A DNA stretch of 64,000 bases from Acidobacteriota bacterium (GCA_020637335.1 JACJWC010000009.1:1-64000), one strand, 5' to 3'; positions 1-9,850 are shown, counted from the stretch's first letter. A program made the numbers and translations. Notes: generated by a model not told the origin, from the letters alone.

Positions 1-56
1 ATGAATGCAGGCGATGTGTGCGTATGCAGATTGGTTTGGTTTTTTGAAACGCTTTA

Positions 57-191
57 ATCAAAACGAACGCTCAGTCGCCCGTTGGGCTCTGGCCAATTTG
101 TGCGACCGTTTTCCCACCCCTCCTGTCGTCGGGGTGGGCTCATGGATCATTCGGCCGCTGGCCTCCGGGTCGATGCTTGACTTGGATTGAA
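57..191 (+). repeat. Dispersed ~135-bp repeat, family A, copy 1
   Basis: About 135 bp that recur nearly unchanged at 10107-10238 (same orientation), 14081-14214 (inverted) and, in shortened form, 9879-9954 (inverted). The shared core contains the inverted repeat CCCACCCC / GGGGTGGG around a short loop, then GGCTCATGGATCATTCGGCC and a GC-rich GGCC-containing tail. Short open frames inside it are not conserved between copies, so it is treated as non-coding. The flanks 1-56 and 192-248 show nothing recognisable. Confidence 0.8.
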
Positions 192-248
192 GGGGGACAT
201 CTGTATTTTGTTGCTGCGGGCCAGAAATGACGGCCATTCAGCCGTGAG

Positions 249-1925
249 CTACTTGGTTAAGGCTTTCAGGAAGCCCAAAGCGCTAAGGACGGTCAAAGCG
301 GCTGCAACCCAAGCTATCGGCGAGGGATCGCCCTGCCACACGCTGTGGGTAATGAAGCCAAAGCCGGCAGTTAAACCGGCAAAGAGGAATTGTTGACCCA
401 ACGCGTAAAATTGACGCGTTCGCTTGTCATAGCCCTCGATGCGGTACTGTAGTTCACCTGCCTCCATTCGGGTCAGGACCCGGCGAATATCTGTCGGCAA
501 GCTGATGGCAGACAAGATCAGGTCTTTGAACAGGCCCAGCATAAAGTCTTTCCAGTCTTTGCCTTTGCCCAGTAAGGCCTCCTGGATGTAGGGTTTGAGA
601 ATCTCCATGGGTTTCAGATCGGGATCCAGATGCGTGGCCAGCCCAACCAACAAGAGCAAGGTCCGATGCAGCAGCACCCACTCTTTTGGAACTTGTAACA
701 AGCCCATGAAGTCGCGCATGGAAATATCTAAATCCTTGAGATCGTTCATGATCTCGACCTTGATGCTCACATCACCCTTGATGTCCTTCAAGTTAAACGA
801 GTCGAGGGGAACCTTCTCCAGAAATCGTTTTTGGAAGTAACCAATCAAGCGATCGGCCAGTTCAGGATCGGCTGTTCTGGCGACAAAACCCATTTCATCC
901 AAGCTGCTCAGGATCGCCTGACGATCGGACCGGACCGCGGCGGCGAGAAACTTGGGAATACCCAAACGCATGCCGGAACTCAAATGGGCGATGGCGCCAA
1001 AATCCAGAAAGGCTAAGCGACCCTCGGCCAAGACCAAAACGTTGCCCGGATGAGGATCGGCATGATAGACACCGTGCAGAAACACCATGCGGCAGTAGGC
1101 ATCCAGCATTTTGCGAGCGATCTGTTTCGGGTCCTGGCCCAAATCGCGAATGGCTTGTGCATCCGAAATTTTCACGCCCTCAATGAAATGGGTGGTCAGG
1201 ATTTTGGGACCACTCAAATCCCTTTCCACCTTGGGAAAAACAATTTCAGGATCGCTGGCGAAACCGGCAGCAACGGCCTGAATATTCTGTGCTTCCACCT
1301 GAAAATCCAGCTCTTCTTGGACCATGGCGCGGACCTGCTGGTAAGCGAAGTCAAGGCCTTCCAGCCCAGTGACCCAACCGGCGACCCTCACAAAAAAGCG
1401 CATGGTCGCCAGATCCTTTTCGGCAACAGCGGCAATGTGCGGGTGCTGAATCTTAATGGCCACTTGCTGCCCATTTTTGAGGCGAGCCTTATGCACTTGG
1501 GCAAGGGAAGCGCTTGCAATCGGATTCGGATCGAAAAAATCGATACGGGCAAGGGCTGATTCGGACAACTGCGAATGCATTAGCGATTCCAGTTGATCTA
1601 AGGGCGAGAGTGGCGCGTGATCCTGCATACAAGCCAGTTCTTCTCGAAAATCTTCAGGTAGGAAATTGCTCATGATGCTGAGCATTTGACCCACTTTGAT
1701 GTACAGCCCTTTGACCCGACCCATCATGCGGGCCAAGCGCAGCGCATTACGACGATGCACTTCGGGCATCCTTGCCCTTTTCCTGGTGGCACCGCCTAAA
1801 AAGCCCAACAGGTGAATGGCTGCATAACTCAGTAGGATGCGAAAGCCAGTGGCGTAAATTCGCAGAAAACGCCACTTGGGCAGCAGCGCAGCAGGCTTTG
1901 CCGATGGCTGGGCAGGAATATCCAT
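249..1925 (-). CDS. ABC1/UbiB-family atypical kinase-like protein
   Basis: A 558-residue protein of the ABC1/ADCK/UbiB family, membrane-associated kinase-like ATPases often linked to quinone or lipid metabolism. Visible motifs are the family KxGQ signature (K77-V-G-Q80), an Ala-rich nucleotide loop ASASLAQVH (137-145), the VAIK lysine K158, the catalytic HADPHPGN segment and LDFGAIAHL as the metal-binding DFG equivalent. The last ~50 residues form two hydrophobic helices, the usual C-terminal membrane anchor. The start is the ATG at 1925, which has GGAGG 8 bases upstream; a longer reading frame to 2051 lacks a ribosome site. It is transcribed away from the hydrolase gene at 2157. The substrate is unknown and no ubiquinone genes lie nearby. 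Confidence 0.88.
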   Translation of the reverse strand: MDIPAQPSAKPAALLPKWRFLRIYATGFRILLSYAAIHLLGFLGGATRKRARMPEVHRRNALRLARMMGRVKGLYIKVGQMLSIMSNFLPEDFREELACMQDHAPLSPLDQLESLMHSQLSESALARIDFFDPNPIASASLAQVHKARLKNGQQVAIKIQHPHIAAVAEKDLATMRFFVRVAGWVTGLEGLDFAYQQVRAMVQEELDFQVEAQNIQAVAAGFASDPEIVFPKVERDLSGPKILTTHFIEGVKISDAQAIRDLGQDPKQIARKMLDAYCRMVFLHGVYHADPHPGNVLVLAEGRLAFLDFGAIAHLSSGMRLGIPKFLAAAVRSDRQAILSSLDEMGFVARTADPELADRLIGYFQKRFLEKVPLDSFNLKDIKGDVSIKVEIMNDLKDLDISMRDFMGLLQVPKEWVLLHRTLLLLVGLATHLDPDLKPMEILKPYIQEALLGKGKDWKDFMLGLFKDLILSAISLPTDIRRVLTRMEAGELQYRIEGYDKRTRQFYALGQQFLFAGLTAGFGFITHSVWQGDPSPIAWVAAALTVLSALGFLKALTK

Positions 1926-2156
1926 AAATGTCGCCTCCGATGATTCATTATACGGGCTGGCAAGCGGCAAGATTCCAGAGGCAAGGTTCAAGGGTGTTGG
2001 GTGGTGGCTTGATTTCAGTAATTTTTTGGTCGGACTGGCAGTCCGAACCACGCTTGGAGGGAAACGGGTGCTAGTGCATTTTGCAGCGTTGGCAAAGCGT
2101 TCCAGGCATTAAACCTTTTGGATGCCTGAATTGTCTGGCGAGGGCAGGGGGGCGTT
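1926..2156. promoter_or_regulatory. Divergent intergenic region with -10 box and two hairpins
   Basis: It separates the ABC1-like gene (minus) from the hydrolase (plus). On the minus strand a perfect TATAAT lies at 1952-1947, 22 bases before the ATG at 1925, with no good -35. A perfect 7-bp hairpin TCGGACT-GGC-AGTCCGA spans 2030-2046. A second, CAGGCAT (2103-2109) / ATGCCTG (2122-2128), lies just before the plus-strand ribosome site. Function is inferred only from position. Confidence 0.35.
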
Positions 2157-3107
2157 ATGCTTGGACTGCTGCTTTATCTCCTTTGGCTGCCTCAACTGGC
2201 AGATTACGACCCGCTGCTGGTTACGGGCCCTGAGCCAGTTGCAATAGATCTTCTGGTTTGGGACCAAAAACGCAACCGTGAAATACCCATTCGGGTGCGC
2301 CTGCCCCAAGCGTCAAATGCGCCCATTGTTTTGTTTAGCCATGGATTAGGTGGGTCGCGAACCAACAATGCTTTTCTCGCAATTCACTGGGCGAAACGCG
2401 GATATGTGACGGTCTTTTTGCAACATCCTGGCAGCGATGAATCGGTCTGGCGCGAGCTTCCACCTTCCCAACGTTATGCCGCTATGAAAGACGCAGCAAG
2501 TGCCAAGAACTTGAAATTACGCACAGAGGATGTTCCGGCCGTTCTGGACCAACTCGCGATCTGGAACCATGAGGCCACCCACCGACTCTACCAGGCGATG
2601 GACCTGAACCGAATCGGTATGTCCGGTCACTCGTTCGGTGCGGGTACCAGCCAGGCCGTGGGTGGACAGTGGTACCCGTTAGTCCGGTCAAGGTGGTGGG
2701 AATCGCGCATCGATGCGGCCGTCATGTTCAGTCCGAGCGCGCCGCAACGCGGGGACCTTAAAAAGGCTTTTGGGTCTGTTTCCATCCCTTGGTTTCTGTT
2801 TACGGGAACCGAGGATGATTCACCGATTGGCGGCCAATCCGCGGCCGATCGGTTGAAGGTCTTCCCTGCCCTTCCTCCCGGTGATAAATACGAGTGTGTT
2901 CTTTTTGGCGCCCGTCATAGTGCATTTGGGGACCGCGATCTCCCGGGCGATTCAGGCCGAAACCCCAACCATCACCGCATCCTGCTCGCCTTCACGACCG
3001 CCTACTGGGACGCCTATCTCAAGCAAAATCCCGCCGCATTGGTCTGGCTTCAAGGTCCCTCCGCTCGTGCGCTTTTACAATCGGGAGATACATTCCAATT
3101 TAAATGA
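2157..3107 (+). CDS. Secreted or membrane-tethered alpha/beta hydrolase
   Basis: A 316-residue serine hydrolase resembling the chlorophyllase / platelet-activating-factor acetylhydrolase branch of the alpha/beta fold. The oxyanion-hole segment SHGLGG is at 61-66, the nucleophile elbow G-H-S159-F-G at 157-161, and a C-terminal FGARHSAF segment carries the probable catalytic His. The first ~13 residues are hydrophobic, suggesting export or membrane attachment. The ATG at 2157 follows a G-rich AGGGGGGC ribosome site. The gene ends at 3107 and the convergent neighbour's stop codon begins at 3108, so the two coding regions abut with no spacer. The substrate cannot be told from sequence; an ester or lipid is most likely. 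Confidence 0.78.
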   Translation: MLGLLLYLLWLPQLADYDPLLVTGPEPVAIDLLVWDQKRNREIPIRVRLPQASNAPIVLFSHGLGGSRTNNAFLAIHWAKRGYVTVFLQHPGSDESVWRELPPSQRYAAMKDAASAKNLKLRTEDVPAVLDQLAIWNHEATHRLYQAMDLNRIGMSGHSFGAGTSQAVGGQWYPLVRSRWWESRIDAAVMFSPSAPQRGDLKKAFGSVSIPWFLFTGTEDDSPIGGQSAADRLKVFPALPPGDKYECVLFGARHSAFGDRDLPGDSGRNPNHHRILLAFTTAYWDAYLKQNPAALVWLQGPSARALLQSGDTFQFK

Positions 3108-5972
3108 CTATTCGATGGTGAAACCGAGCATGTGTTCACCGGCGCCATCGCCCAACAACTCGAAACCGGCAACAGGCGTTGCACTGGTCAAGCGAATCCA
3201 GGCGATTCCGCTGGCTTGGGGAAAGAGATCCGACACCAGATAAACCTGCTTTTGGTGTGCGCTAAAAGACAGATCTCGGGTGGCGATAATCTGGCCGGCA
3301 GCGTTGTAAGCAGAGAACTGCAGAACGCTGGCGGAGGCCTCCAAATTAACCACCGCAATGCCGGTCCAACGACCTTGATCTGACCAGACAACCGGGAAAT
3401 CCAAGGTTTTTGAACCGCCGCGTACCGCATTGAGGCCGGCCAGACGCCGAGTATCCTGACTGCTGCCAAACAGCTCGTAACCCATGATTTGCCCATCTGT
3501 TTTGAGCTGGATCCAACTGATCGGATCACTGGTTTTCATCAACTCGTTAGCCAAACCAATCTTCTTTTCACCCGCAGTTAAGGTATAAGGTGCCGAGGCG
3601 ACCAACTCGCCTGCATCGTTGTATCCTTGAAGAACCAAGGTGCTCGAGCCTCCGCCCAGGTTGACAAAGGCAAGGCCCGTCCAAAATGCTGTTAGGTCCT
3701 TGGCAATGTGAGGGAAATAAATATCCTGTTGGACATAGAAGTGGTTCGGGTTCTTTTGGCGTAGTGAGGTCAGCTCCAGGGATGCCGTCTGGTCGGGCCC
3801 ATCGTTACGGCCAAACAATTCCACCCCCGTCCAAACGGGAGCATCGCCCATTTCATAAACGCGGCCCCATTCTGCCAGGGTTCCACCCGGCATCCATTCG
3901 TTGAGACGTACCCGACGATGTTGGTAGCCCTCGCTTACACCTTCCAGGTAGAAATCGCCAGTGGGCGACTGGAAATGGGGTTCGATCTGACTATCGCTGG
4001 CGTTGACGGCTGAGATTTGGGTGTACCAAACACCCGTATCCTTGGCGATATGGGGAATAACGAGCTCATGTAACGGCTGAACACTGGCCGAATCGGCATA
4101 GCCGGTTTTGCCATCGGTAGAAACGGTCAGGCATAAGCCCTTTAATGCGTGATCAGATAGGACGCGCACCCAGGCGATCTGTTCATTCACATTGGAAAAC
4201 AATTGGGCTGCTGGTTTCTCCAATTGGCTCAATGCCCCAATGCTGGTTTGGAACTGACCAAGCACCAGACCGTGACGGTTACGCGCTTCCATGGTGACGT
4301 TTGCAATTTCCGGACTGGGATTCAGAAGCACCAGGTTGGATTGGTACAAATCGTCATTGCGTACCTCGGGAAAAATGAGACGGGGAATGACCTGACGCAG
4401 GCCTAAGCCGAACTGCAGATCGCCCTTTTTGGAATCGTCCTCAATAAAAAAACGCAGGAAATACGTGCCCGGTTGGCTGGCAACAAATGAAAAAGGATGG
4501 ACACGACCTGACGCTAACCGTTCCGCATGAACTTTGCGATCCGCATTAAACACTTCGGCTAAAACATCCTGGCCGGCTGTACTGCGCAAGTCCACGTCAA
4601 GCAGGGTGGTTTCCCCGGCCTGAGTGACCTGGAACTGGTACCAATCCTCGCGATCATCGCTGTCCAGTTTCAGGGCAGAGTATTGTCCGGACCCCAACAA
4701 GGCTGCCTGTTCACGCGTGTTGTTGGGCTCAAAATCATCACCCGTTCGTTGGGGCATTACTTGAATAAAAATTTGATCGGGTTCCTGGACTTCCGTGCCG
4801 AAATTGCTGAACCCACTCATGGTCAAAATATAGGTACCGACTGATCCCAGAGAAAAGGAAATGTCGTATTCAATGCTCTGGAGCGTCAGATTGAGCCCAG
4901 ATGGGCTTTTGATGTTCCATTTCGTGTAGTAATACGGCTCCTGATACAGCTGGCTGGAATCCGTCACCGGAAAAAAATTGCGGTCATGGATAAAACCACC
5001 CAGCGAAATCACGCCATCCACTTCCATGCTGAACGAGGCGGGGCTGGGATCAGTCAATGTTGTCTCGGGGAAAATATTGGGATCGAAAACGTAAAGCCAT
5101 AAGCGTTGCGGTTCAGGTGAAGGCACGCCATTGGCAATCAGGTTCAAGCTAAGCTCAATGACGCCTGCCCGCTCCAAAGGGAGATCGGGCACACTTGCCT
5201 GAGTGGATTGAAAAAAAGGTTCGTTCTGATCCAGGTAGCGCATGGACCATTGGTAAGTCGGATTAACCGTACCAGCGTCCAATTGGGCATTGATAGCATA
5301 AGATCCGCCCATCGCTTGGTAATCAGTATGGTCCTGTTCAAAACCATTGATTTTGGCCAACGGCGGTTTTTGGGTTTGGTAAACAAAGACGCGGAACACA
5401 ATCGGCAGATCGGCAGGTTGACCAGATGCATCTATTGCCAGCGCCTCGATTTGAGTCAAGACCGAAGCGTTTCCCGTTGGAAAAGCAGGAACGCTGATGG
5501 TCTGATTCAGTTGGGCTGTTTCTTTAAGGAACCGTCCGTCCTGGAACCACAAGACCCGAACCGATTCATCCTCAAAATCATCGACCTCAAGCTCAAATAT
5601 CTGGCTGGTATTCTGCTGAACAATGCGACGTTGGGTGCCTTGTAAGGTCAAATCAGGCGGGAAATTATCGTTGGGTGTTTGAACGGCAATGAAACGGTAA
5701 TCCAGCTCTGTACCCGCGCTTACTTGGGCGAGTTTATACAGACCAGGTTCTGGCATCACAACTTGACCCGGATTTGCGCCCATTAGGATCCGATCCGGTG
5801 CTGCTTGATGCAAGGCTTGAATCCGCCAGGAAATTTGTGGGTCGTTGGTTTTGCTGGCCAAGACAATGGTTTCACCAACTTGAATAGTGGCGTGGCGAAC
5901 GGGTTGAGCAATTTGCGCCCAAACCATTCCCGAAATCCAAACGAATCCCATCCACAACGATTTACATTTCAT
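3108..5972 (-). CDS. Large secreted protein with PPC domain and four tandem C-terminal modules
   Basis: A 954-residue exported protein. The start chosen is the ATG at 5972, just after an AGGA box, giving a signal peptide that ends near GMVWAQ. The N-terminal ~400 residues look like Ig/PKD-type beta domains. Around 410-500 is a bacterial pre-peptidase C-terminal (PPC) domain with DDFEPNNT and DREDWYQF. The rest holds about four ~105-residue modules with repeated wording such as PHIAKD...W, WTGIAVVNLE, LFxxAxxIAWIRL and GFELLGD; each resembles the modules of the 668-residue protein encoded at 20854-22860. No catalytic motif was seen, so a structural, adhesive or surface role is more likely than an enzyme. 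The gene is monocistronic and convergent with the hydrolase. Confidence 0.7.
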   Translation of the reverse strand: MKCKSLWMGFVWISGMVWAQIAQPVRHATIQVGETIVLASKTNDPQISWRIQALHQAAPDRILMGANPGQVVMPEPGLYKLAQVSAGTELDYRFIAVQTPNDNFPPDLTLQGTQRRIVQQNTSQIFELEVDDFEDESVRVLWFQDGRFLKETAQLNQTISVPAFPTGNASVLTQIEALAIDASGQPADLPIVFRVFVYQTQKPPLAKINGFEQDHTDYQAMGGSYAINAQLDAGTVNPTYQWSMRYLDQNEPFFQSTQASVPDLPLERAGVIELSLNLIANGVPSPEPQRLWLYVFDPNIFPETTLTDPSPASFSMEVDGVISLGGFIHDRNFFPVTDSSQLYQEPYYYTKWNIKSPSGLNLTLQSIEYDISFSLGSVGTYILTMSGFSNFGTEVQEPDQIFIQVMPQRTGDDFEPNNTREQAALLGSGQYSALKLDSDDREDWYQFQVTQAGETTLLDVDLRSTAGQDVLAEVFNADRKVHAERLASGRVHPFSFVASQPGTYFLRFFIEDDSKKGDLQFGLGLRQVIPRLIFPEVRNDDLYQSNLVLLNPSPEIANVTMEARNRHGLVLGQFQTSIGALSQLEKPAAQLFSNVNEQIAWVRVLSDHALKGLCLTVSTDGKTGYADSASVQPLHELVIPHIAKDTGVWYTQISAVNASDSQIEPHFQSPTGDFYLEGVSEGYQHRRVRLNEWMPGGTLAEWGRVYEMGDAPVWTGVELFGRNDGPDQTASLELTSLRQKNPNHFYVQQDIYFPHIAKDLTAFWTGLAFVNLGGGSSTLVLQGYNDAGELVASAPYTLTAGEKKIGLANELMKTSDPISWIQLKTDGQIMGYELFGSSQDTRRLAGLNAVRGGSKTLDFPVVWSDQGRWTGIAVVNLEASASVLQFSAYNAAGQIIATRDLSFSAHQKQVYLVSDLFPQASGIAWIRLTSATPVAGFELLGDGAGEHMLGFTIE

Positions 5973-6188
5973 GAGCATCCATCCTGAACATACGCGCTGC
6001 CGTATTGTGAGTTGCATCCCCTGAAAACGACAGAAAAAAGCCAGGAATTGTAAGCGAAAACACGCCACTCAAGGCAGATTGGGTCAGGCTATCCAAAATT
6101 CAGGTTGGAGGGCGTAAATCTTTGGCAAAGCAAGCACTGGAGCGCCTGTAAACGCAGTAGACTGAATTCAGGAAAAAGGAGGTGTAAT

Positions 6189-7100
6189 ATGTCGCTTTTC
6201 CCTCTCCTTTTACTGGCCATTACATTGATTTCAGCGGTTTTGATCCTGGGCAATTGGCGCTGGCAACACAAAACCAAAGCGCGATTACTAAGGTTTGATT
6301 TGAAACCCAAAGCGGTGAGGAACGGCCATGAATCTATCCCCCACTGTGTGAACCGCTACCTGGAATCCGTAATGCCGCAAGAAGCACACTTTGAATCGGT
6401 TATTCTGACCCATCGCGGCTTTTTTAACATGGCCGAGAAGGGCCAAAACTGGAAGGCTTTCCGCTCACAGCAATGGGTTGCGCCCAACGCATACCAGTTC
6501 CTCTGGGATGGACGAATTCAGATTCTGCCCGGCTTAACGGTTCAGGTCCATGACGGCCTGATTGGTGAGCTAGGCATCCTACAAGCGCAATTGGCAGGTT
6601 GGATCCCCCTGGCTTACCAAAATGACCGCGCCACGCTGGCCCAAGGCGAATTGTTACGCTTCCTGGCCGAGTCGGTCTGGTATCCCTGGATGCTGAAACC
6701 CGAAAATGGCGTTTCCTGGCAAGCAATCGGCGAAAACAAGGCCGAAGCTAGCATATGCTTGGGTTCCAACCGAGTCTCTCTGGTCTTTGAATTTGGTGAT
6801 GATGGAAAAGTTTTGAGCGTTTTTTGCCACGATCGCCCGCGTCTGGTAGCCGGGAAACCGCAGCCTACCCCTTGGTTCGGTCGGTTCTGGGATTATCGGG
6901 AGTTCAACGGCTTTTGCCTACCGCATGCCGGTGAAGTGGCGTGGGTCATTGATGGTCAGGAACATCCATATTGGCGGGGAACCCTCGAGACGGTCGAATA
7001 TGCCCAATCGGCAGAGAGGCAAGTGGGGTTTGGCGTCAAAAAGGCCTCTAGTATCCATCACGCCTTTGGTCACGATCACGAAGCACACCATCCCAGCTAA
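6189..7100 (+). CDS. DUF6544 (formerly DUF6920) family protein
   Basis: A 303-residue protein with one N-terminal transmembrane helix (about 3-22) and a soluble domain. The conserved run includes WDGRIQILPGL, GELLRFLAESVWYPW, PTPWFGRFWDYREFNG and PYWRGTLETVEY, which I recognise as the hallmark pattern of the DUF6544 family. The fold is probably lipocalin- or LolA-like and the function is unknown. The ATG at 6189 has an excellent AAAGGAGGTG ribosome site; upstream in-frame codons lack one. It is transcribed alone, followed by a repeat-rich spacer. Confidence 0.75.
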   Translation: MSLFPLLLLAITLISAVLILGNWRWQHKTKARLLRFDLKPKAVRNGHESIPHCVNRYLESVMPQEAHFESVILTHRGFFNMAEKGQNWKAFRSQQWVAPNAYQFLWDGRIQILPGLTVQVHDGLIGELGILQAQLAGWIPLAYQNDRATLAQGELLRFLAESVWYPWMLKPENGVSWQAIGENKAEASICLGSNRVSLVFEFGDDGKVLSVFCHDRPRLVAGKPQPTPWFGRFWDYREFNGFCLPHAGEVAWVIDGQEHPYWRGTLETVEYAQSAERQVGFGVKKASSIHHAFGHDHEAHHPS

Positions 7101-7240
7101 TTTGCTTCACCGATTGCGGCCGAAGAAAATGATTTGCAGTTGCTAGGTCGGCTCTCACGCGAAGGCGCGAAGCCCGGAAAGGATAATCGCATTTTCTGGC
7201 AATGGCGAAAAACTAATTCTGGTGTTTGGGAAATTTATCG
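7101..7240. other. Gene-free spacer before the tandem repeats
   Basis: No gene is visible. A degenerate member of the CACGAAG word family occurs around 7150-7180 (CTCACGCGAAGGCGCGAAG), suggesting decay of an older repeat copy next to the array that starts at 7241. Confidence 0.4.
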
Positions 7241-8018
7241 CACACGAAGGCACGAAGCCACGAAGCATTTATTGGGCTATCTTTGATTGACTGCATGTCC
7301 CATGTTTGCAGGTGGTTCGCTGTCAAGCCGCCAGATTATTTGTCCATTATTTAAGCGAGATTTATCTGCCCGGCTAAGCAACCGGCGTCACATGTTTTTC
7401 TTCGTGTCTTAGCGGCCTCGTGTGAGCCATGCAAAGTGGCACTCGCACACGAAGGCACGAAGCCACGAAGCATTTTTTTGGGCGATCTTTGACTGACTGC
7501 ATGTCCCATCTTTGCGGGTAGCTCGCTGCCAAGCCGCCAGATTATTTGTCCATAATTTAAGCGAAATTTATCTGCCCGGCTAAGCAACCAGCGTCACATG
7601 TTTTTCTTCGTGTCTTAGCGGCTTCGTGTGAGACCTGCTAAGTAGTGGCCTTGAAGGCTCACACGAAGGCACGAAGCCACGAAGCATTTTTTTGGGCGAT
7701 CTTAAACTGACTGCATGTCCCATCTTTGCGGGTAGCTCGCTGACAAGCCGCCTGATTATTTGTCCATTATTTAAGCGAGATTTATCTGCCCGGCTAAGCA
7801 ACCGGCGCCACATGTTTTTCTTCGTGTCTTAGCGGCTTCGTGTGAGCCATGCAAAGTGGCACACGCACACGAAGGCACGAAGCCACGAAGAGTTTTTTGC
7901 GCCATCTTTGATTGACTGCATGTCCCATCTTTGCGGGTAGCTCGCTGCCAAGCCGCCAGATTATTTGGCCATGATTGGGCGAGGTTCGGCAGACTGGTAA
8001 GCAAACCAGCCACATGTT
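7241..8018. repeat. Four imperfect tandem copies of a ~205-bp hairpin-bearing repeat
   Basis: Units begin with CACACGAAGGCACGAAG at 7241, 7446, 7660 and 7866, giving spacings of 205, 214 and 206 bp; the fourth is cut short near 8018. Each unit continues with a shared ~120-bp body (ending near CTGCCCGGCTAAGCAACC) and closes with CTTCGTGTCTTAGCGGC and a GTGTGAG end. The closing word of one unit is the near reverse complement of the opening word of the next, so every junction can fold into a ~26-bp stem. Single words or pairs recur at 9788-9850, 23034-23113, 23226-23262, 23411-23494, 45508-45607 and 47516-47542. Frames read across the array on the minus strand are by-products of the repeat and not conserved genes. 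Confidence 0.85.
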
Positions 8019-8019
8019 T

Positions 8020-9675
8020 TTAGGGCAGGATGTCGTAGAGGGTGATTTCGTTTTCGGCTTGCGGGCGGAACTGGTTCAGCAGTTGGGGAAGGCTCAGATT
8101 GGGTCGCAAAAGACTGGTTCCCCCGTGTTCATAAATGGTGCGGATCCCAAAGGGGTAACGCCGGACGATGGCCAAATCCAATGGGTGCAGACAATCGTCA
8201 TCGGGCTGGTTAAGCTGTGCGCCACTTTTAAGTGCACTTTCCACCCGCCAATCCTGTTTCTCTAAAATCGCTTCCCTCAATACCTCGTTGGGAAATTCGA
8301 AAATATCTTCCCGGTCGAAGTCTTCTGGGAAGGGTAATCTTTCTTTAAACCAATAGGCGACTACCTCAGTACAGGAATTGTCCCAGGCCGCTTCAATCGG
8401 TAACTCTCCATCCTTATTATCGGCACCAGGGTCAGCACCAGCGGCCAAAAGCAACTTAGCAGATTCCATCTGGCAGGATGCCAACGCTGTGTGCAGGGAT
8501 TTATTGAGATCCAGTGCAACCTGATTGGATTTGGCCCAGTCCAGCCAAACCGGAATTAATTGCGTTTGGCCGGATTCTATTGCCATTTCCAATCCCGAAT
8601 CAAAATCGGATTCCTCCCAATCATCAAGGTTGGCATCCAATGCGAAACGAAGCATCGAATGGTCATTAATCCATTCCAAACAGCTGGAAAAAAATTCGTG
8701 ATGATGCTGGCCAGACTGCCAAAGATGTTTCACCCAACTCACATTGCTGGATCGCAAGGCCAACTGAAAAGTGTGGGGCGTAACAGGACATCCCCGCTTC
8801 CACAAAGACCAACCCAATTCAAAATAATTGCGCTCTAAAGCGTAATCCAAAGCTGTTTGGCCCAAAAAATCCCGAGCGCCAATATTAGCGCCTTTGGAAA
8901 GGAGATGGTTTACCGCTTTAACCAGCCCAAACTTGGCGGCAAAAAGTAATGGGGTTTCTTCGGCCATTTCTGCCCCCTCAACTGGCAAGCCAAAAGAGAG
9001 CAAAGTATCCAGCGCATCAAGATCTTGAACAAAAACAGCATAATACAGACTGTTAAGACCATAATCGTTCACAGCAAAAGGATCAGCGCCTGATTCGAGT
9101 AGTTCAAGGACCGGCCCACCATTTGCTGCGGCAAACATCAACACTGTTTCATTTTTTGCGTTTCGTTTAGTAATGGCATCAGCCCGGTGCACTGGGTCCA
9201 GCACCGTTTGCCAATGGCCATCAAAGGCTTCAGAGAACAGCGACTGGTCACAGCTGACCTGCACGGGGACCTGCCAATTGATCGGCCCATTTGCACAGTT
9301 CAATCTGAGGACCTCAGTGGGCGGAAACGCCGTTAAGTTCAACGTGTAATCAAGAGCGGCAAGCGTTTTCCCATCTACAGTCAGCGGGGTCATACCTGCA
9401 ACAGACGCCGTAATTTCCTCAATTTCCTGACCCGGGAGGAGTGGCTGATTGACTTTGCCGTCTGCATCTGAAATCCAAATTTTAAAACCCGGAAAACCAA
9501 TTAATTGAATCCTGATAACCGCGCCGGGCACACTGGTCCAGTCCTCCATTAGCCGCCAAGCATTTTCGGCGGGTATCGTTCGGTCCTGGCAATTGGGTAA
9601 TACCCACGTCCCTTCTTTCCCTCGGATCTCGATGGGTTTGGGGTCTTGCCAAAAAAGCCACAACCAAATCAGCAT
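8020..9675 (-). CDS. Exported ankyrin-repeat protein
   Basis: A 551-residue protein. After a short hydrophobic start (MLIWLWLFWQ) comes a ~150-residue beta-rich region unlike anything I recognise, then ankyrin repeats. Clear repeats include ETVLMFAAANGG...LLESGADPFAVNDYGLNSLYYAV, ETPLLFAAKFGLVKAVNHLLSKGANIGARD and LHTALASCQMESAKLLLAAGADPG; others are degenerate. Ankyrin repeats bind proteins, so a scaffolding or inhibitor role is plausible, but no partner gene is adjacent. The ATG at 9675 has GGAG 6-7 bases upstream. Its 3' end runs directly into the tandem-repeat array. Confidence 0.72.
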   Translation of the reverse strand: MLIWLWLFWQDPKPIEIRGKEGTWVLPNCQDRTIPAENAWRLMEDWTSVPGAVIRIQLIGFPGFKIWISDADGKVNQPLLPGQEIEEITASVAGMTPLTVDGKTLAALDYTLNLTAFPPTEVLRLNCANGPINWQVPVQVSCDQSLFSEAFDGHWQTVLDPVHRADAITKRNAKNETVLMFAAANGGPVLELLESGADPFAVNDYGLNSLYYAVFVQDLDALDTLLSFGLPVEGAEMAEETPLLFAAKFGLVKAVNHLLSKGANIGARDFLGQTALDYALERNYFELGWSLWKRGCPVTPHTFQLALRSSNVSWVKHLWQSGQHHHEFFSSCLEWINDHSMLRFALDANLDDWEESDFDSGLEMAIESGQTQLIPVWLDWAKSNQVALDLNKSLHTALASCQMESAKLLLAAGADPGADNKDGELPIEAAWDNSCTEVVAYWFKERLPFPEDFDREDIFEFPNEVLREAILEKQDWRVESALKSGAQLNQPDDDCLHPLDLAIVRRYPFGIRTIYEHGGTSLLRPNLSLPQLLNQFRPQAENEITLYDILP

Positions 9676-9787
9676 TGCCTACTCCAACCGTTTTATCAGA
9701 AATAAGCACAAATAGAGCCACAATGAAAAACCAAAAAATTCATTGAAAGAACAGGCCGGTATGTCAAACGGGCTGGACCCCGTTTTT

Positions 9788-9850
9788 TCTTCGTGTCTTA
9801 GCGGCTTCGTGTGAGGCCTGCCAAGTAGTGGCCTTGAAGGCTCACACGAA
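9788..9850. repeat. CACGAAG-family hairpin repeat, single copy
   Basis: It begins CTTCGTGTCTTAGCGGCTTC and, after an AGTAGTGGCCTTGAAGG loop, ends CTCACACGAA. The loop is nearly the same as at 7631-7658 in the tandem array. The closing arm is truncated here, so only ~10 bp of stem remain. Confidence 0.7.

Noticed and set aside
1050..1559. 169-codon frame antisense to the ABC1-like gene
   Set aside because: The opposite strand encodes a clear conserved protein; this frame has no recognisable motif and is a shadow.
7351..8015. Several 70-80-codon frames on the minus strand with similar wording
   Set aside because: They are translations of the tandem repeat array; no ribosome sites, and frames differ between units.
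7241..8018. CRISPR array
   Set aside because: Units are ~205 bp with near-identical bodies, not short repeats with unique spacers, and no cas gene is present.
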